Assembly (NCBI GenBank): GCA_016432325.1
Contig: CP066684.1
Coordinates: 579,018-643,017, forward strand
Length of the DNA stretch: 64,000 bases
Direction: 5' to 3'
From: Candidatus Aenigmatarchaeota archaeon
GTDB lineage: Archaea > Aenigmatarchaeota > Aenigmatarchaeia > PWEA01 > JACQIF01
Numbering within the stretch: position 1 is the stretch's first letter; each line of letters starts with the position of its first letter. Below are positions 24,423 to 34,073 of the stretch, one piece after another. Below the pieces are notes generated by a model. The model searched no databases, had not been told where the DNA came from, and worked only from the letters and a program-made list of their open reading frames with translations. Made by a program: the position numbers and the translations under genes.

Positions 24423-25607
24423 ATGGTTTCGATAGGCTACTACACTCTCTCTGTCATAGCGTTCGTGGCAGTGCTTGCGGCGTTCATGTACGCGGACCGC
24501 AAGAACATAACGAGGAGCCACGGCATCGTGTTCTACAAGAAGACCAAGAGGGGCCGCGAGTTCGTTGACGCGTTGGCCAAATCGCATCCGCTCTTCTGGC
24601 GCGTGATGGGCAACGCAGGCGTCGCCGCAGGCATCGTCGGCATGATAGGGGCCGTGGCGTTTCTGGTCGACGCCGCGCTGACTCCGAAGGCCGGTCCGGG
24701 GCTGGCTCTTGTCCTGCCTTTTCCGTCCGCCGAGGGCGCAAGCGGCGCCGGCTTCGTGGGCGTCCCGTTCTGGCACTTCATGATAGGAATCGCGCTGTTC
24801 GTTCTCGTCCACGAAGGCTTCCACGCGATACAGGCGCGCAACGAGAACGTGGCGATAAAGAGCATGGGTGTCGGCCTCGTCGCCATAATCCCGTGGGCGT
24901 TCGTCGAACCCAACGAACGCCAAGTCAGGAAGAAGCCGTGGCTGAGCCGCATGCGGTTGTACGCGGCCGGAGCCTTCGGAAATTTCCTGCTCGCGGGCGT
25001 GGCGCTGCTCGTGACCAATTTCCTTTTCGTGCCTGCGTTCGCGTCTGGCGCCATAGGCTTCGGCGGTTACGTGGACCCTTCACAATACGGCGCGTCCGAG
25101 CCCTTCCCGGCGCAGGCGGCCGGACTCGCACCGCCCATAATCGCCTTCGACGGCCAGCGCGTCGAGACGACAGAGGAGTTTTCTGCCGCACTGGCCGCGA
25201 AGAAGCCCGGAGACGCGGTTGTCGTCCAGACTCTGTCCGAATCCTATACGATAAGGCTTGCCGCCCACCCGGAATATCCGGACCGCGCGTACCTTGGAGT
25301 GGCGGGTCCAAAAGTGGTGCAGGTTCTGAAAGACGCCTATAGAAACGACCCTCTGAAGGCCGGTTCCCTGAACTTCGTCGGAGACCTGCTTTATTGGATA
25401 TTCGCCCTGAGTCTCGGAATAGGGCTGGCCAACCTGTTCCCTATAGGGCCGCTGGACGGCGGGCAGATGCTGCGCACGCTGGCCGAGCGCTTCACGCCGC
25501 GTCTGGCAGGCGATGTGATGCGCGCCTCCACCACGTTCATGATGGTTCTGATACTGTGGATGATAGTACCCGTATTATTGGGGGCAATTGGCTCGCTTTT
25601 TGTATGA
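24423..25607 (+). CDS. Site-2 protease-like zinc metalloprotease (M50)
   Basis: 394 residues. Several membrane helices; the zinc site is VHEGFHAIQ (HExxH), and the second metal motif GPLDGGQML lies near residue 345. A PDZ-like insert spans about residues 230-300 (PAQAAGLAPPIIAFDGQRV...PGDAVVVQTL), as in RseP-type S2P enzymes. It cuts substrates within the membrane; the target is unknown. Confidence 0.9.
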   Translation: MVSIGYYTLSVIAFVAVLAAFMYADRKNITRSHGIVFYKKTKRGREFVDALAKSHPLFWRVMGNAGVAAGIVGMIGAVAFLVDAALTPKAGPGLALVLPFPSAEGASGAGFVGVPFWHFMIGIALFVLVHEGFHAIQARNENVAIKSMGVGLVAIIPWAFVEPNERQVRKKPWLSRMRLYAAGAFGNFLLAGVALLVTNFLFVPAFASGAIGFGGYVDPSQYGASEPFPAQAAGLAPPIIAFDGQRVETTEEFSAALAAKKPGDAVVVQTLSESYTIRLAAHPEYPDRAYLGVAGPKVVQVLKDAYRNDPLKAGSLNFVGDLLYWIFALSLGIGLANLFPIGPLDGGQMLRTLAERFTPRLAGDVMRASTTFMMVLILWMIVPVLLGAIGSLFV

Positions 25608-25646
25608 GCTTTTGAATCGCGGTTCGAAAATACCTGAGTTGGCGAT

Positions 25647-26060
25647 ATGATGGATGGCAAGAAGCACATCGTTGCGATAACGGCGTTCATAAGAAACGGG
25701 AATGGTGACAGGTTCCTCGTCGTGAAGAGGAGTGCGAAAGAAATCGCGTATCCGGGTAAGTGGGCCTTCCCCGGAGGCAAGCTGGAGAAGGGCGAGTCGA
25801 TACTGCAGACTCTCAAGAGAGAGGTTCTCGAAGAGGTCGGTCTTGAGATAGATGGGCGAAAGAGATTCCTGAAGGACTTCACGTTCGTGAGACCGGACGG
25901 CCACAACGTCGTTGGTATGTGTTTTGAGGTCAGGGCCGCGTCAGAACACGTAAAGCTGGCCGAAGACTTCGATGATTTCAAGTGGATAGCGCCTGCCGAA
26001 CTCGCCGGCCTGGATCATATAGAAGGCATGGAAGAGGAAGTTCGAGCCGCGTTCGGCTGA
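25647..26060 (+). CDS. Nudix hydrolase
   Basis: 137 residues. The Nudix box is intact: GGKLEKGESILQTLKREVLEEVGL. The N-terminal RFLVVKRSAKE and WAFPGG resemble MutT-like sanitising enzymes. The substrate is unknown. Confidence 0.88.
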   Translation: MMDGKKHIVAITAFIRNGNGDRFLVVKRSAKEIAYPGKWAFPGGKLEKGESILQTLKREVLEEVGLEIDGRKRFLKDFTFVRPDGHNVVGMCFEVRAASEHVKLAEDFDDFKWIAPAELAGLDHIEGMEEEVRAAFG

Positions 26061-26136
26061 CGTGCCTGAACGCGTTCCCGCACACCACTGGCGGCACGTT
26101 TATATCTGTTCGCCGCCGTTACTTGTCTTGGATTCT

Positions 26137-27249
26137 ATGGCGCCCGGAACCGTCGTCGACCTCCTCGCACTGGCCGAGATATTCATAGGAGTCACTATCA
26201 TCGCAGGCTCGTGGATAGCCGTCCTCAGCTGGTTCTACGAGACCAAAAGGATGATGCGCTGGCGCCCGTACGCGTTCACCGTCACGATAGGATTTTCCCT
26301 GTCGATGTTCTTCAACGCGTTGGGCATGATAACGGTTGTCAACGGCCTGACTGCGTGGACAGACCTGCTCTTCAATCTCACCGTGCTGTTCATGCTGCTC
26401 TCGTTCTTCGGCATAGGCATGCTGGCGCGGGACATCGCAAGCCTCGAGCGCCTCGGAGTCGGACTAAAGCGCCTGGAAAAGGTTGCGTTCACAATGCAAC
26501 CGACGCACGAGGAAAAGGAGGAGCTTGGTATCCCGTGCGTGGACGGCCTGTTGCTGGAGAAGCCGACGAAGGCTCCGATGGTTCTGTACGGCGAGGACGG
26601 CACGCATCCGTGGAGGCTGGGCCAGCACTTCGTCGTCACGGGCCTTCTCAAGGGCGAATCGTGCATATATTTCACGGCCACGAGGCCGCCGGAGCTCGTG
26701 ATAGAACAGCTGAACGACGCGCTTGGGAAGCGCGGCAAGAAACTGGAAGACTTCAAGGACTCGTTCGCCATCGTCGACTGCTTCACGCCTTTCGCCGGTC
26801 TCTCCGAACACGAAACGTTCTTGCTCGGAGACGATTACAGGAAAGCCGGATGGAAATACGCGGAAGCGGATCCGCGCGACCTGAACGACATACATACCGC
26901 CTACCGCGACGCGCGACGCCTCTTGGGCTTCAAACCCGATATCCGCACTATATTCGACTCTTTCAGCGGCGTCATCGAACTCGCCGACCCGCATCTGCTA
27001 TACCAGTATCTTCTGCACACCGTGACCGCGGAGGAAAAGTTCCGCTACATGAGCCTGTACATAGTGCGCAAGGAGAGCGACCTCGAACTGATGCGCTACC
27101 TTGTCAGCGGAGCGATGAAGGTTACGCTGAAGGACGGCGAACGCTACGTCGAGATACAGAAGATGCCTGCGCGCTACAGGAGCGGAACATACAAGATGAC
27201 GGACGATGACGGCGTCGTCGTGACCGGCCTGAAAAAGAGCCCGGCGTGA
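26137..27249 (+). CDS. Membrane protein with RAD55/KaiC-like domain lacking a P-loop
   Basis: 370 residues from ATG 26137, about 36 nt after a TATA (GTTTATATC near 26098). Three N-terminal hydrophobic segments, then a soluble domain with FVVTGLLKGESCIYFTATRPPELV, FAIVDCFTPFAG and RTIFDSFSGVIELADP. These match the order of RecA/KaiC-family strands, but the Walker A Gly-Lys-Thr/Ser is absent, so it is probably a non-catalytic relative. The function is unknown, perhaps sensory. Confidence 0.65.
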   Translation: MAPGTVVDLLALAEIFIGVTIIAGSWIAVLSWFYETKRMMRWRPYAFTVTIGFSLSMFFNALGMITVVNGLTAWTDLLFNLTVLFMLLSFFGIGMLARDIASLERLGVGLKRLEKVAFTMQPTHEEKEELGIPCVDGLLLEKPTKAPMVLYGEDGTHPWRLGQHFVVTGLLKGESCIYFTATRPPELVIEQLNDALGKRGKKLEDFKDSFAIVDCFTPFAGLSEHETFLLGDDYRKAGWKYAEADPRDLNDIHTAYRDARRLLGFKPDIRTIFDSFSGVIELADPHLLYQYLLHTVTAEEKFRYMSLYIVRKESDLELMRYLVSGAMKVTLKDGERYVEIQKMPARYRSGTYKMTDDDGVVVTGLKKSPA

Positions 27250-27288
27250 GGTCTCGTCCGTGAACCCCGACGAAAGCGGTGAGGCGCA

Positions 27289-27936
27289 ATGAGCCTGAAG
27301 GAACGCCTGCTCGCGCATGTTTCATGCGAAGCCGCGGCCCGCTACCTGATAGAGAACGGCCTTGTGAAGGTCAACGGCCACGTCATTACCGATTATACGA
27401 TTCCTGCGGACGGGCTGGACACCATCGAAATCCTCAACGCGGATCCTCCTCTCAGATTGAACGCGCCTGAATCATACTGGCGTGCGCGCGTGATGCAGGA
27501 GCGCGTTGGCTTCGTCTCCTTCGGCGACAGCGTGCTTCACGTCGAGATTAGAGACGGCGGTTTCCCGTTGCTCGTGCGCGATTACCGGGCAGAGCCTTAC
27601 GTGATAACGGCTAAGCAGTTTCTTAATACGAAACGCATCGAGGGCAACCCCTTGACGCTGACACCGGGCGAGATACAAGCGGTCACGAAGGCGCGCGTGG
27701 ACGCGCTCGTTCTCGAACTGGAACTGGACGCGTTCAAGGTCTTCCAAGCGCTCGAGCGACTGCTGCCCGCGCTGAAGTCAAGAGGCAAGCTCGTGGTATT
27801 TCTTTCCGGCTTGGGTCGCGACAACAAGAGTCTTGACGAGATGGCGCGTCGTTTCCTGCCTGAGATGTTCGTTGACGTACGCGAAGTCTTCCCTTTCAAA
27901 GAGGGAGTTTACGTCTACGGGAAGCGGACGAACTAG
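27289..27936 (+). CDS. S4-domain protein with degenerate FtsJ/TlyA-like methyltransferase domain
   Basis: 215 residues. The N-terminal S4 RNA-binding domain spans about residues 1-55 (AARYLIENGLVKVNGHVITD). The remainder follows the FtsJ/TlyA strand order, ending VREVFPFKEGVYVYGK, but the SAM-binding segment reads VLHVEIRDGGFPL and lacks the usual DxGxxPGG. It may bind rRNA without methylating it, or use an altered site. Confidence 0.6.
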   Translation: MSLKERLLAHVSCEAAARYLIENGLVKVNGHVITDYTIPADGLDTIEILNADPPLRLNAPESYWRARVMQERVGFVSFGDSVLHVEIRDGGFPLLVRDYRAEPYVITAKQFLNTKRIEGNPLTLTPGEIQAVTKARVDALVLELELDAFKVFQALERLLPALKSRGKLVVFLSGLGRDNKSLDEMARRFLPEMFVDVREVFPFKEGVYVYGKRTN

Positions 27937-27938
27937 CA

Positions 27939-28565
27939 TCAGTACGCGAACGTCTTCCAAGGAAGCCGAGCCAGTTCTTCAGCTTGCTCCACATAATACT
28001 GCGAAGGGTCTGCGACATCGTAGACTGCTATGACGCTATTTATTCTGACGACTGTCCTTACCATGAACTTGACGGGCGTTGTCGCGTCGTCTGCTTCCAG
28101 CTCGTATATCGCCGACTGGTCGGCATCCATGTCGATGGTACTGCTTTCCACAACCGTAAACTCCTCTTCGGTGTTTGTAGCCTCATCCCAGTAAGCGAAG
28201 CCCGCCTGCGCAGAGGCGACCGTGTCATAAATCTCTATAGTTTGGTATATCGCCAGAGGCCCGGCGGCATCAGAATCTCTGGTCCATATTCTGTCCGCCG
28301 CGGTAACAACGCCACGTTCTTTCTGCTCGTTGGATGCGTCAAAGCTTTGGAGATGCACGTTGTAGTCCGGCCCGAAATAGGACAGCTCAAGGAGAAGGTC
28401 CGAGGCGTCTTGTGGGCCTGCAGGGCCCGGCGGCGAGCCGACCGACGACGCCCCTCCGGCAAGGTTCTCTATGCCTGTTCCAAGGAAGTACGTTCCTGCC
28501 GTGCCTGCGATGAACAGGGCTATCGCAAACAGCGTCATGAACTTCACGAAGGAGGTCTCGTTCAT
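27939..28565 (-). CDS. Membrane-anchored extracytoplasmic protein, unknown
   Basis: 208 residues. One N-terminal hydrophobic segment (FMTLFAIALFIAGTAGTYFL), a Gly/Pro-rich linker (GSPPGPAGPQ), then an acidic beta-rich domain (EIYDTVASAQAGFAYW). The overall plan resembles secreted lipoprotein-like sensor domains, but no family is certain. A GTTTATATAAAAC box near 28585-28597 is its promoter; a hairpin array lies just upstream of it. Confidence 0.6.
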   Translation of the reverse strand: MNETSFVKFMTLFAIALFIAGTAGTYFLGTGIENLAGGASSVGSPPGPAGPQDASDLLLELSYFGPDYNVHLQSFDASNEQKERGVVTAADRIWTRDSDAAGPLAIYQTIEIYDTVASAQAGFAYWDEATNTEEEFTVVESSTIDMDADQSAIYELEADDATTPVKFMVRTVVRINSVIAVYDVADPSQYYVEQAEELARLPWKTFAY

Positions 28566-28616
28566 AGCGCTCCTTGGAAGCGCCGTTTATATAAAACAAT
28601 GCGTTGTTTTAAAGTT

Positions 28617-28713
28617 CTTACGAACAGCGGTTCGTAAGTTTGCGAACCGAAGGTTCGCAAATCCCGCCCTGTACGGAAAGCGCGGCTTTCCGACATGCCG
28701 CAGCATGGCTGCG
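28617..28713. repeat. Array of four palindromic hairpins
   Basis: TTACGAAC-AGCG-GTTCGTAA (28618-28637), TTTGCGAACC-GAA-GGTTCGCAAA (28639-28661), CGGAAAGC-GCG-GCTTTCCG (28674-28692) and CGCAGC-ATG-GCTGCG (28699-28713). All stems are perfect, with 3-4 nt loops. The array separates two divergent promoters that elsewhere in the window would lie about 50 bp apart. Confidence 0.85.
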
Positions 28714-28759
28714 TGCATCGCGGCAGGAACTATATAAACATGCGCGCCGTGTTAGGCCC

Positions 28760-29632
28760 ATGGGACTCGAGGACGTACTCAAGTTCGCGTGGGAAACCAT
28801 GTGGCACCACCCGAAGACGCTCCTGCTCGGAGTGATAAACTGGATACCCGCCGTCTTCGCCTTGTCATATATCGCATTCCTGCTCTCGGAGCTTACGCTT
28901 CTCGATCTCGGATCCATATACAGCGTTGGCGGGATGATCGCGCTGATCTGGAAACTCGCTCCGCTGATAGCGGGTTATACCGTCCTGTCGTGGGCCGCGT
29001 CCGCGTTCTCGGCCGCCGCGTACGCAAGCCTCACGCAGCAGTTCGCGCACCACAAGAAACCTTCGGTCTCGGATGCTTTCTATACAGGGAAGCGGCTCGT
29101 CTTGCCGATGATGTGGCTGCAGTTCCTGACAGGCTTGGTGGTCGCTCTGCCTATCATTGTCGCTCTCGCCGTAAGCCTCTTGGTCATTGGAGGCGCCGGC
29201 GCGGCAACCGCCGGGTCCGGTTCCATAACGGCGCTTATCGCAGGAATGGGTCTCTTCGCGTCCTTGCTAATCGTCGCGTTCGCTGTCACGTTCTACCTGT
29301 CAATCAAGACGTGGCTCGCGCCTGTTGCGCTCGTCGTCGAGAACAGGCGCGGGTTCGACGCGGTGAAACGCAGCTTCGAGCTTACAAAAGGCAAGTTCTG
29401 GCACATCCTGCTCGTGCTGATCGTCATGGGGGTTGTCAATAACGTCGTATTCCAGATTGCCGCTTCCGTGTTCCAGGTGATGGTTCTCGGCTCTTTGACA
29501 GCGGCGCTCGCCGTCTATTTCTCATTCGTCCTGCTCGTCATGCTGCCGTTCGGAATGTGGGCAATGACCGCTCCTGCCGCGCTGTACTTCGAGTACGGCC
29601 TCGGCAAGACGCCGACGAAGGTCAGGAAGTGA
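28760..29632 (+). CDS. Multispanning membrane protein, unknown (DUF4013/Yip-like build)
   Basis: 290 residues with about six hydrophobic segments. It contains ENRRGFDAVKRSFELTKGKFWHI, a motif seen in integral membrane proteins whose central loop precedes a helical bundle, and a Gly/Ala-rich third segment. ATG 28760 is 27 nt from ACTATATAAA (28731-28740). The function is not known. Confidence 0.65.
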   Translation: MGLEDVLKFAWETMWHHPKTLLLGVINWIPAVFALSYIAFLLSELTLLDLGSIYSVGGMIALIWKLAPLIAGYTVLSWAASAFSAAAYASLTQQFAHHKKPSVSDAFYTGKRLVLPMMWLQFLTGLVVALPIIVALAVSLLVIGGAGAATAGSGSITALIAGMGLFASLLIVAFAVTFYLSIKTWLAPVALVVENRRGFDAVKRSFELTKGKFWHILLVLIVMGVVNNVVFQIAASVFQVMVLGSLTAALAVYFSFVLLVMLPFGMWAMTAPAALYFEYGLGKTPTKVRK

Positions 29633-29644
29633 GTTCGCGCGTTC

Positions 29645-31108
29645 CTAAACCAATATTTCGCCCAGCTTCTCCGCCAGCGCGTCCACAGGGACGCGCTCCT
29701 GCTTGCCTGTATCGCGGTCTCTTATCGTAACGGTCTTCTTCTCAAGGGTCTCGTGGTCCACTGTTATGCAGAAGGGCGTGCCTGACTCGTCTTGTCGTGC
29801 ATAACGGCGGCCGATCGAGCCCGAATCGTCGTAGAATATGCGGAACCGTTTTGAAAGCCTCTTGAACAGCACCCAAGCTTCCTTGTCAAGACCGTCCTTG
29901 TTCACCAGCGGGAATATCGCCGCGTCGTACGGGGCGACGCGCTTCGGCAGTGCGAGAATCGTCCGGCCATCGCGTTCTGCGTACGCGAGCTCGAGCAGCA
30001 TATACAGGTTGCGGTCAACGCCGAACGTAATCTCAATCACGTGCGGCACGAAACGCCTGTTGTCATAAAACACTTCCTGATCCTTCCCGCTCGTGCGCGC
30101 GTGGCCCTTCAGGTCGTGGTCCGTGCGGTAGTGGACGGCTCCGACCTCGGAAAAACCTCCGAAGGACGCGACGTCCACTTCCGCGTCCCAGTGGAACTTG
30201 TTATAGAAGGCGCGCTCCTCTGCCGCGAGTTCGTAGAAACGGAACTTCTCCGGCGGTACGCCAAGCACATCAAGATAGAATTTCTGCAGCTGTGCCATGC
30301 AATGGAGATAGAGTTTCGGTATGGCGTGCTTCTCGTTGGCCTGCGCGCACGTGACGTCCTTGACGTGCGCACGGTCGCTCGCGAACAGAAGACGCAGCTT
30401 GTATGTTTTTATCGAGTCCCAGTCTTCGTGCGTGTCGAGCGCCGTGGGGTCGAAGAATATCTGAAGCTCGGCCTGCGTGAACTCGCGCATCCTGTAGACG
30501 CCTTGGCGCGGCGAAATCTCGTTGCGGAACGCGCGGCCCACGACCGCCAGCCCGAGCGGAAGCTTCTTGCGCGTAATCTCGAAAGTGCGCGCAAAGTTCA
30601 CGTAAGGAACCTGAGCCGTCTCGGGCCGAAGGAAAGCGCGCGTCTTGGTCTGCACGCCCACTGTCACAGGAAACATGAGGTTCAGGCGCGCGGCGTTCGC
30701 GAACGGGCCGCCGCACTTCGGGCATTTCATCTTGTGCTTCGCTATCAGCGCGTCATACTCGCGCTCGCTCAGCCCTTCAAACTTTTCTTTAAGATGCTCC
30801 TGCAGAAGATGGTCCGCGCGCTCGGACGAGTCGCACTTCTTGCACGTCACCACAGGATCATCGAAGTGTTCCAGGTGCCCAGACGCGCGGAACACGTCCT
30901 CGGGCATTATCTCGGCGCCTGAAATCTCGTGGAAGTTCTGGTGGAGACCCAGGAAGTAGTCGAGCCACGCGCTCTCGAGCCTGCGTTTCATGGAGGCGCC
31001 CAGAACGCCGTAGTCATAGAACCCGGCCAAGCCGCCGTAAAGCTCCGAGGACTGGACCACGAAACCTCTTCGCGTTGCGAGTTCCATCACCTTGTCTGGC
31101 GCGCCCAT
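29645..31108 (-). CDS. glyS: Glycyl-tRNA synthetase, class II
   Basis: 487 residues. Class II motifs: RGFVVQSSELYGGLAGFYDYG at the start, motif 2 FRNEISPRQGVYRMREFTQAE and motif 3 GVDRNLYMLLE. A zinc-ribbon-like insertion (VTCKKCDSS...KCPKCGG) is normal for the archaeal/eukaryotic enzyme. It charges tRNA-Gly. The start ATG is at 31108. Confidence 0.97.
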   Translation of the reverse strand: MGAPDKVMELATRRGFVVQSSELYGGLAGFYDYGVLGASMKRRLESAWLDYFLGLHQNFHEISGAEIMPEDVFRASGHLEHFDDPVVTCKKCDSSERADHLLQEHLKEKFEGLSEREYDALIAKHKMKCPKCGGPFANAARLNLMFPVTVGVQTKTRAFLRPETAQVPYVNFARTFEITRKKLPLGLAVVGRAFRNEISPRQGVYRMREFTQAELQIFFDPTALDTHEDWDSIKTYKLRLLFASDRAHVKDVTCAQANEKHAIPKLYLHCMAQLQKFYLDVLGVPPEKFRFYELAAEERAFYNKFHWDAEVDVASFGGFSEVGAVHYRTDHDLKGHARTSGKDQEVFYDNRRFVPHVIEITFGVDRNLYMLLELAYAERDGRTILALPKRVAPYDAAIFPLVNKDGLDKEAWVLFKRLSKRFRIFYDDSGSIGRRYARQDESGTPFCITVDHETLEKKTVTIRDRDTGKQERVPVDALAEKLGEILV

Positions 31109-31178
31109 GGTATCGGCCCTGAATGAAACTGGTATGCTTATATTGGTTATCCGGAACGGACTGATAGGGGCATTACAG

Positions 31179-31862
31179 ATGATATCCGTGGTAATACCGG
31201 CGTATAATGAGGAATCCTACATAGAGCATACCCTACGCAGCCTTCACGGCCAGGGCGTCGAATATGAGTCTATTGTGGTCGACGGAGGCTCGACAGACAG
31301 GACCGTGCAGATAGCCAGGAAATATGCGGACAGAACCCTCGTCGTGAAGAAGGGGGGTGTTTCGGCGGCTCGCAACGCAGGCGCGTCTGCGGCCAAAGGC
31401 GACATCATACTGTTTCTTGACGCAGACACACGAATGGACAAAGGCTCGCTTACAACGATACGGAACGCGTTTAGCGACGGCGTCGTAGGCGTCTGCGCGA
31501 ACGTCCGTTCGGACGGCCCGCTCCACGCGAAGGTCGTTTACAAGATTACGTCCGCCGTGGCCTGCGTAACGTCCCTGCTGCGCATTCCGCTGTTCTACGG
31601 CATGTGCATGGCTTGGCGGCGCGATGCCTTCAGGCGCGCGGGCGGCTTCGACGAGGCGACGCGCGTGGGCGAGGACATGAAACTGACGCTCGCGCTGCAC
31701 AACAAAGGCCGCTGCAAATGGTTGCGCCGTGCTACCGTGGTCACGTCCTCACGAAGGCTGAGAGGAAAGTTCCTGTTCATATCGCCGTACATGCACTTTA
31801 AGAACTTCTTCAAACTCGTGTTATTCGGGCGCACGGACAAAGACTATCCGGTGATACGATGA
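31179..31862 (+). CDS. Glycosyltransferase family 2
   Basis: 227 residues. SVVIPAYNEESYIEHTL and VVDGGSTDRTV are the GT2 nucleotide-sugar entry, LFLDADTRM is the metal-binding DXD region and GGFDEATRVGEDMKL carries the catalytic ED. It probably builds surface glycans or glycolipids with the two GT4 genes that follow. ATG 31179 is chosen over upstream starts because a TATA lies at about 31138-31146. Confidence 0.88.
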   Translation: MISVVIPAYNEESYIEHTLRSLHGQGVEYESIVVDGGSTDRTVQIARKYADRTLVVKKGGVSAARNAGASAAKGDIILFLDADTRMDKGSLTTIRNAFSDGVVGVCANVRSDGPLHAKVVYKITSAVACVTSLLRIPLFYGMCMAWRRDAFRRAGGFDEATRVGEDMKLTLALHNKGRCKWLRRATVVTSSRRLRGKFLFISPYMHFKNFFKLVLFGRTDKDYPVIR

Positions 31863-32836
31863 TACGAGTGTTTCACTACCTCGAACTGGAAAGGAAGCTT
31901 CTCACAAGCGGCGGCATAGGCGTCGCGACGCAGAACCAGAGGAAGGCGATGACTCTTGCAGGCATCACGGCCGTAGGCAAAGGCGAAGCTCACGACGTCG
32001 TACACCTCTGCACAGTCGGTCCCAAATCCTTCGCATACGCAAAGCTCGCGAAGCACAAAGGCACCCCTCTCGTGATGAGCACGCACACGACGGCCGAAGA
32101 CTTCAAGGGCAGTTTCGCGATGAGCGACACCGCAGCGCCCTCCCTGAGAAAATACCTGAAGACATTCTATTCCATGGCCGACGTCCTTATCGCGCCCACG
32201 CAATATACGGCGGACCTGATACGCTCGTACGGCCTGACGAACAGAATAGAGGTCGTGAGCAACGGCATCGACATGTCTCTTTTCACCGGCCTCAAGCAGA
32301 GGCGCGAGGATTACAGAAAGAAGTACGGCCTTGAGGGAACTGTCGTCTACTCGGTGGGTCACGTATTCCTCAAAAAAGGGCTCGAGACGTTCGTGAACGT
32401 CGCGCGCACTTCGGACGTACCGTTCGTCTGGTTCGGCAGGGTCTACAACGGCGCGCATTCTGCGAAGACTGACGACGTTCTGAAGAGCGCTCCGCCCAAC
32501 GTGCGCTTCACCGGATGGGTCGAGGACGCGATAGCGTGCCACGCCGCCGGCGACGTCTTCCTCTTCCCGACGCACAATGAGAACCAGGGAATCGTGCTTC
32601 TGGAAGCCGCGGCCTGCGGTCGCGCCGCTGTCGTACGGGACATACCCGTGTTCAATGGCTGGAAGTCCTGCATCAGGGCCGACGACGACCAAACGTTCGC
32701 AAAACAGGTGGCGGCGCTAGTCAAAGACGCGTCCAAACGCTCGCGCCGCGGAGCCGCAATGAAGCGCGAGGTGCGCGCGCACTCTCTTGAAAGCGTCGGC
32801 AAGAAATTGGCGGCGATATACGAGAGTCTTGTTTAG
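31859..32836 (+). CDS. Glycosyltransferase family 4
   Basis: 325 residues. The GT4 (GT-B) C-terminal domain is clear: VVYSVGHVFLKKGLETFVNVA, RFTGWVEDAIACHAAGDVFLFP and ENQGIVLLEAAACGRAAVVRD. The ATG overlaps the previous stop (ATGA), so it is coupled to the GT2 gene. The donor and acceptor sugars are unknown. Confidence 0.9.
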   Translation: MIRVFHYLELERKLLTSGGIGVATQNQRKAMTLAGITAVGKGEAHDVVHLCTVGPKSFAYAKLAKHKGTPLVMSTHTTAEDFKGSFAMSDTAAPSLRKYLKTFYSMADVLIAPTQYTADLIRSYGLTNRIEVVSNGIDMSLFTGLKQRREDYRKKYGLEGTVVYSVGHVFLKKGLETFVNVARTSDVPFVWFGRVYNGAHSAKTDDVLKSAPPNVRFTGWVEDAIACHAAGDVFLFPTHNENQGIVLLEAAACGRAAVVRDIPVFNGWKSCIRADDDQTFAKQVAALVKDASKRSRRGAAMKREVRAHSLESVGKKLAAIYESLV

Positions 32837-32865
32837 GCGCTTCCGTAAGGATGGTGAAGAGATTC

Positions 32866-34029
32866 ATGAAAATCGGAATGTTCACGGATACATATCACCC
32901 GCAGATAAACGGAGTCGTTACGACCATCGACGCGTGGAAAAAGGAGCTCGAAAAACGCGGCCACGAGGTCGTGGTGGTCTATCCAGGGCCGTTGGGCAAT
33001 AAAAAAGACGGCATCGCTGTTCCTTCCGTTCACGTTCCGTTCTACGGCGGCTACTATGCGGGCGTTCCGTACGGCCGCATACACGCGGAGCTGCGCTCGC
33101 TGGACGTCGTTCACACGCACAGTCCGTTCGCCTTGGGCGCTTACGGCGCGTACGTTGCGTCGAAATTTCGTCTGCCTCGAATAGCAACGCATAATACTCC
33201 TATCGAAGAGTACGTGCACTACATGATTTCGCGCGACGCGTTCCACGACGTCGCCGTTCGCATGTATCTCGCATGGCAGCGGCGCTATATGGCTCTCGCC
33301 GATACTGTCACGGCGCCGACGCAGGAAGCGGCTCACGATCTTCAAAGAAAGATAGGCAGGCGCGTGGTCGTGATGTCGAACGGTATCGATACCGAACGAT
33401 TCAAGCGCGTCAGCGCTGAACGCTTCAAACGCAAGCACGGTCTGTCCGGGCCGCTGGTGGGTTTCGCAGGCCGACACTCCGCAGAGAAGAGGCTCGAAGA
33501 CCTCATAGCCGCCGCGGATGAGATAGATGCGACCGTCGTCATAACAGGCGACGGACCCATGCGTCGCACGTACGAACGGATGGCCAAGGGCAAGAACGTA
33601 GTATTTACAGGATTCCTTCCGGACGAAGAGATGCCCGGCTTCTACTCGGCTCTTGAGACGCTCGTTCTTCCCTCTGTCGCCGAGACGCAAGGACTGGTCG
33701 TTCTGGAAGCGAACGCATGCGGCACGCCTGTCGTGGGCGCCAGAGCCGCCGCGTTGAGGAACACGATAAAGCCCAGAGTGAACGGCTTTTTGTACGAACC
33801 GGGTGATGTCGGAACCCTGGCGAAGCTCGTGGCAAAAGCGATGGAAGGAAAGGCGCGTATGGCCTCGCGTTGTGTGAAAGAGGCCGAAAGCCACTCCGTA
33901 AAACGAACCGCGGACAATCTGGAGGAGATATACGAGCGTGCGCGCTACAAGGAAGGCAAGTTCAACCACTCCTATCTGTACGAGCCTTTCCGCGTCTTTT
34001 CCTACGGAATGTACAGGCTTTTGGGTTGA
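32866..34029 (+). CDS. Glycosyltransferase family 4 (diacylglycerol glucosyltransferase-like)
   Basis: 387 residues from ATG 32866; ATG 32851 is also in frame. MKIGMFTDTYHPQINGVVTT is the classic start of the group that includes lipid and mannosyl transferases. PLVGFAGRHSAEKRLEDLI and SVAETQGLVVLEANACGTPVV complete the C-terminal domain. It is the third gene of a glycan cluster. Confidence 0.9.
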   Translation: MKIGMFTDTYHPQINGVVTTIDAWKKELEKRGHEVVVVYPGPLGNKKDGIAVPSVHVPFYGGYYAGVPYGRIHAELRSLDVVHTHSPFALGAYGAYVASKFRLPRIATHNTPIEEYVHYMISRDAFHDVAVRMYLAWQRRYMALADTVTAPTQEAAHDLQRKIGRRVVVMSNGIDTERFKRVSAERFKRKHGLSGPLVGFAGRHSAEKRLEDLIAAADEIDATVVITGDGPMRRTYERMAKGKNVVFTGFLPDEEMPGFYSALETLVLPSVAETQGLVVLEANACGTPVVGARAAALRNTIKPRVNGFLYEPGDVGTLAKLVAKAMEGKARMASRCVKEAESHSVKRTADNLEEIYERARYKEGKFNHSYLYEPFRVFSYGMYRLLG

Positions 34030-34073
34030 ACGCTTTTATACGCTCGGGAACAATTAGCCGCGAAGGATGAACC

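Noticed and set aside
26137-27249. Active KaiC-type ATPase
   Set aside because: The fold order fits, but there is no GxxxxGK[ST] loop.
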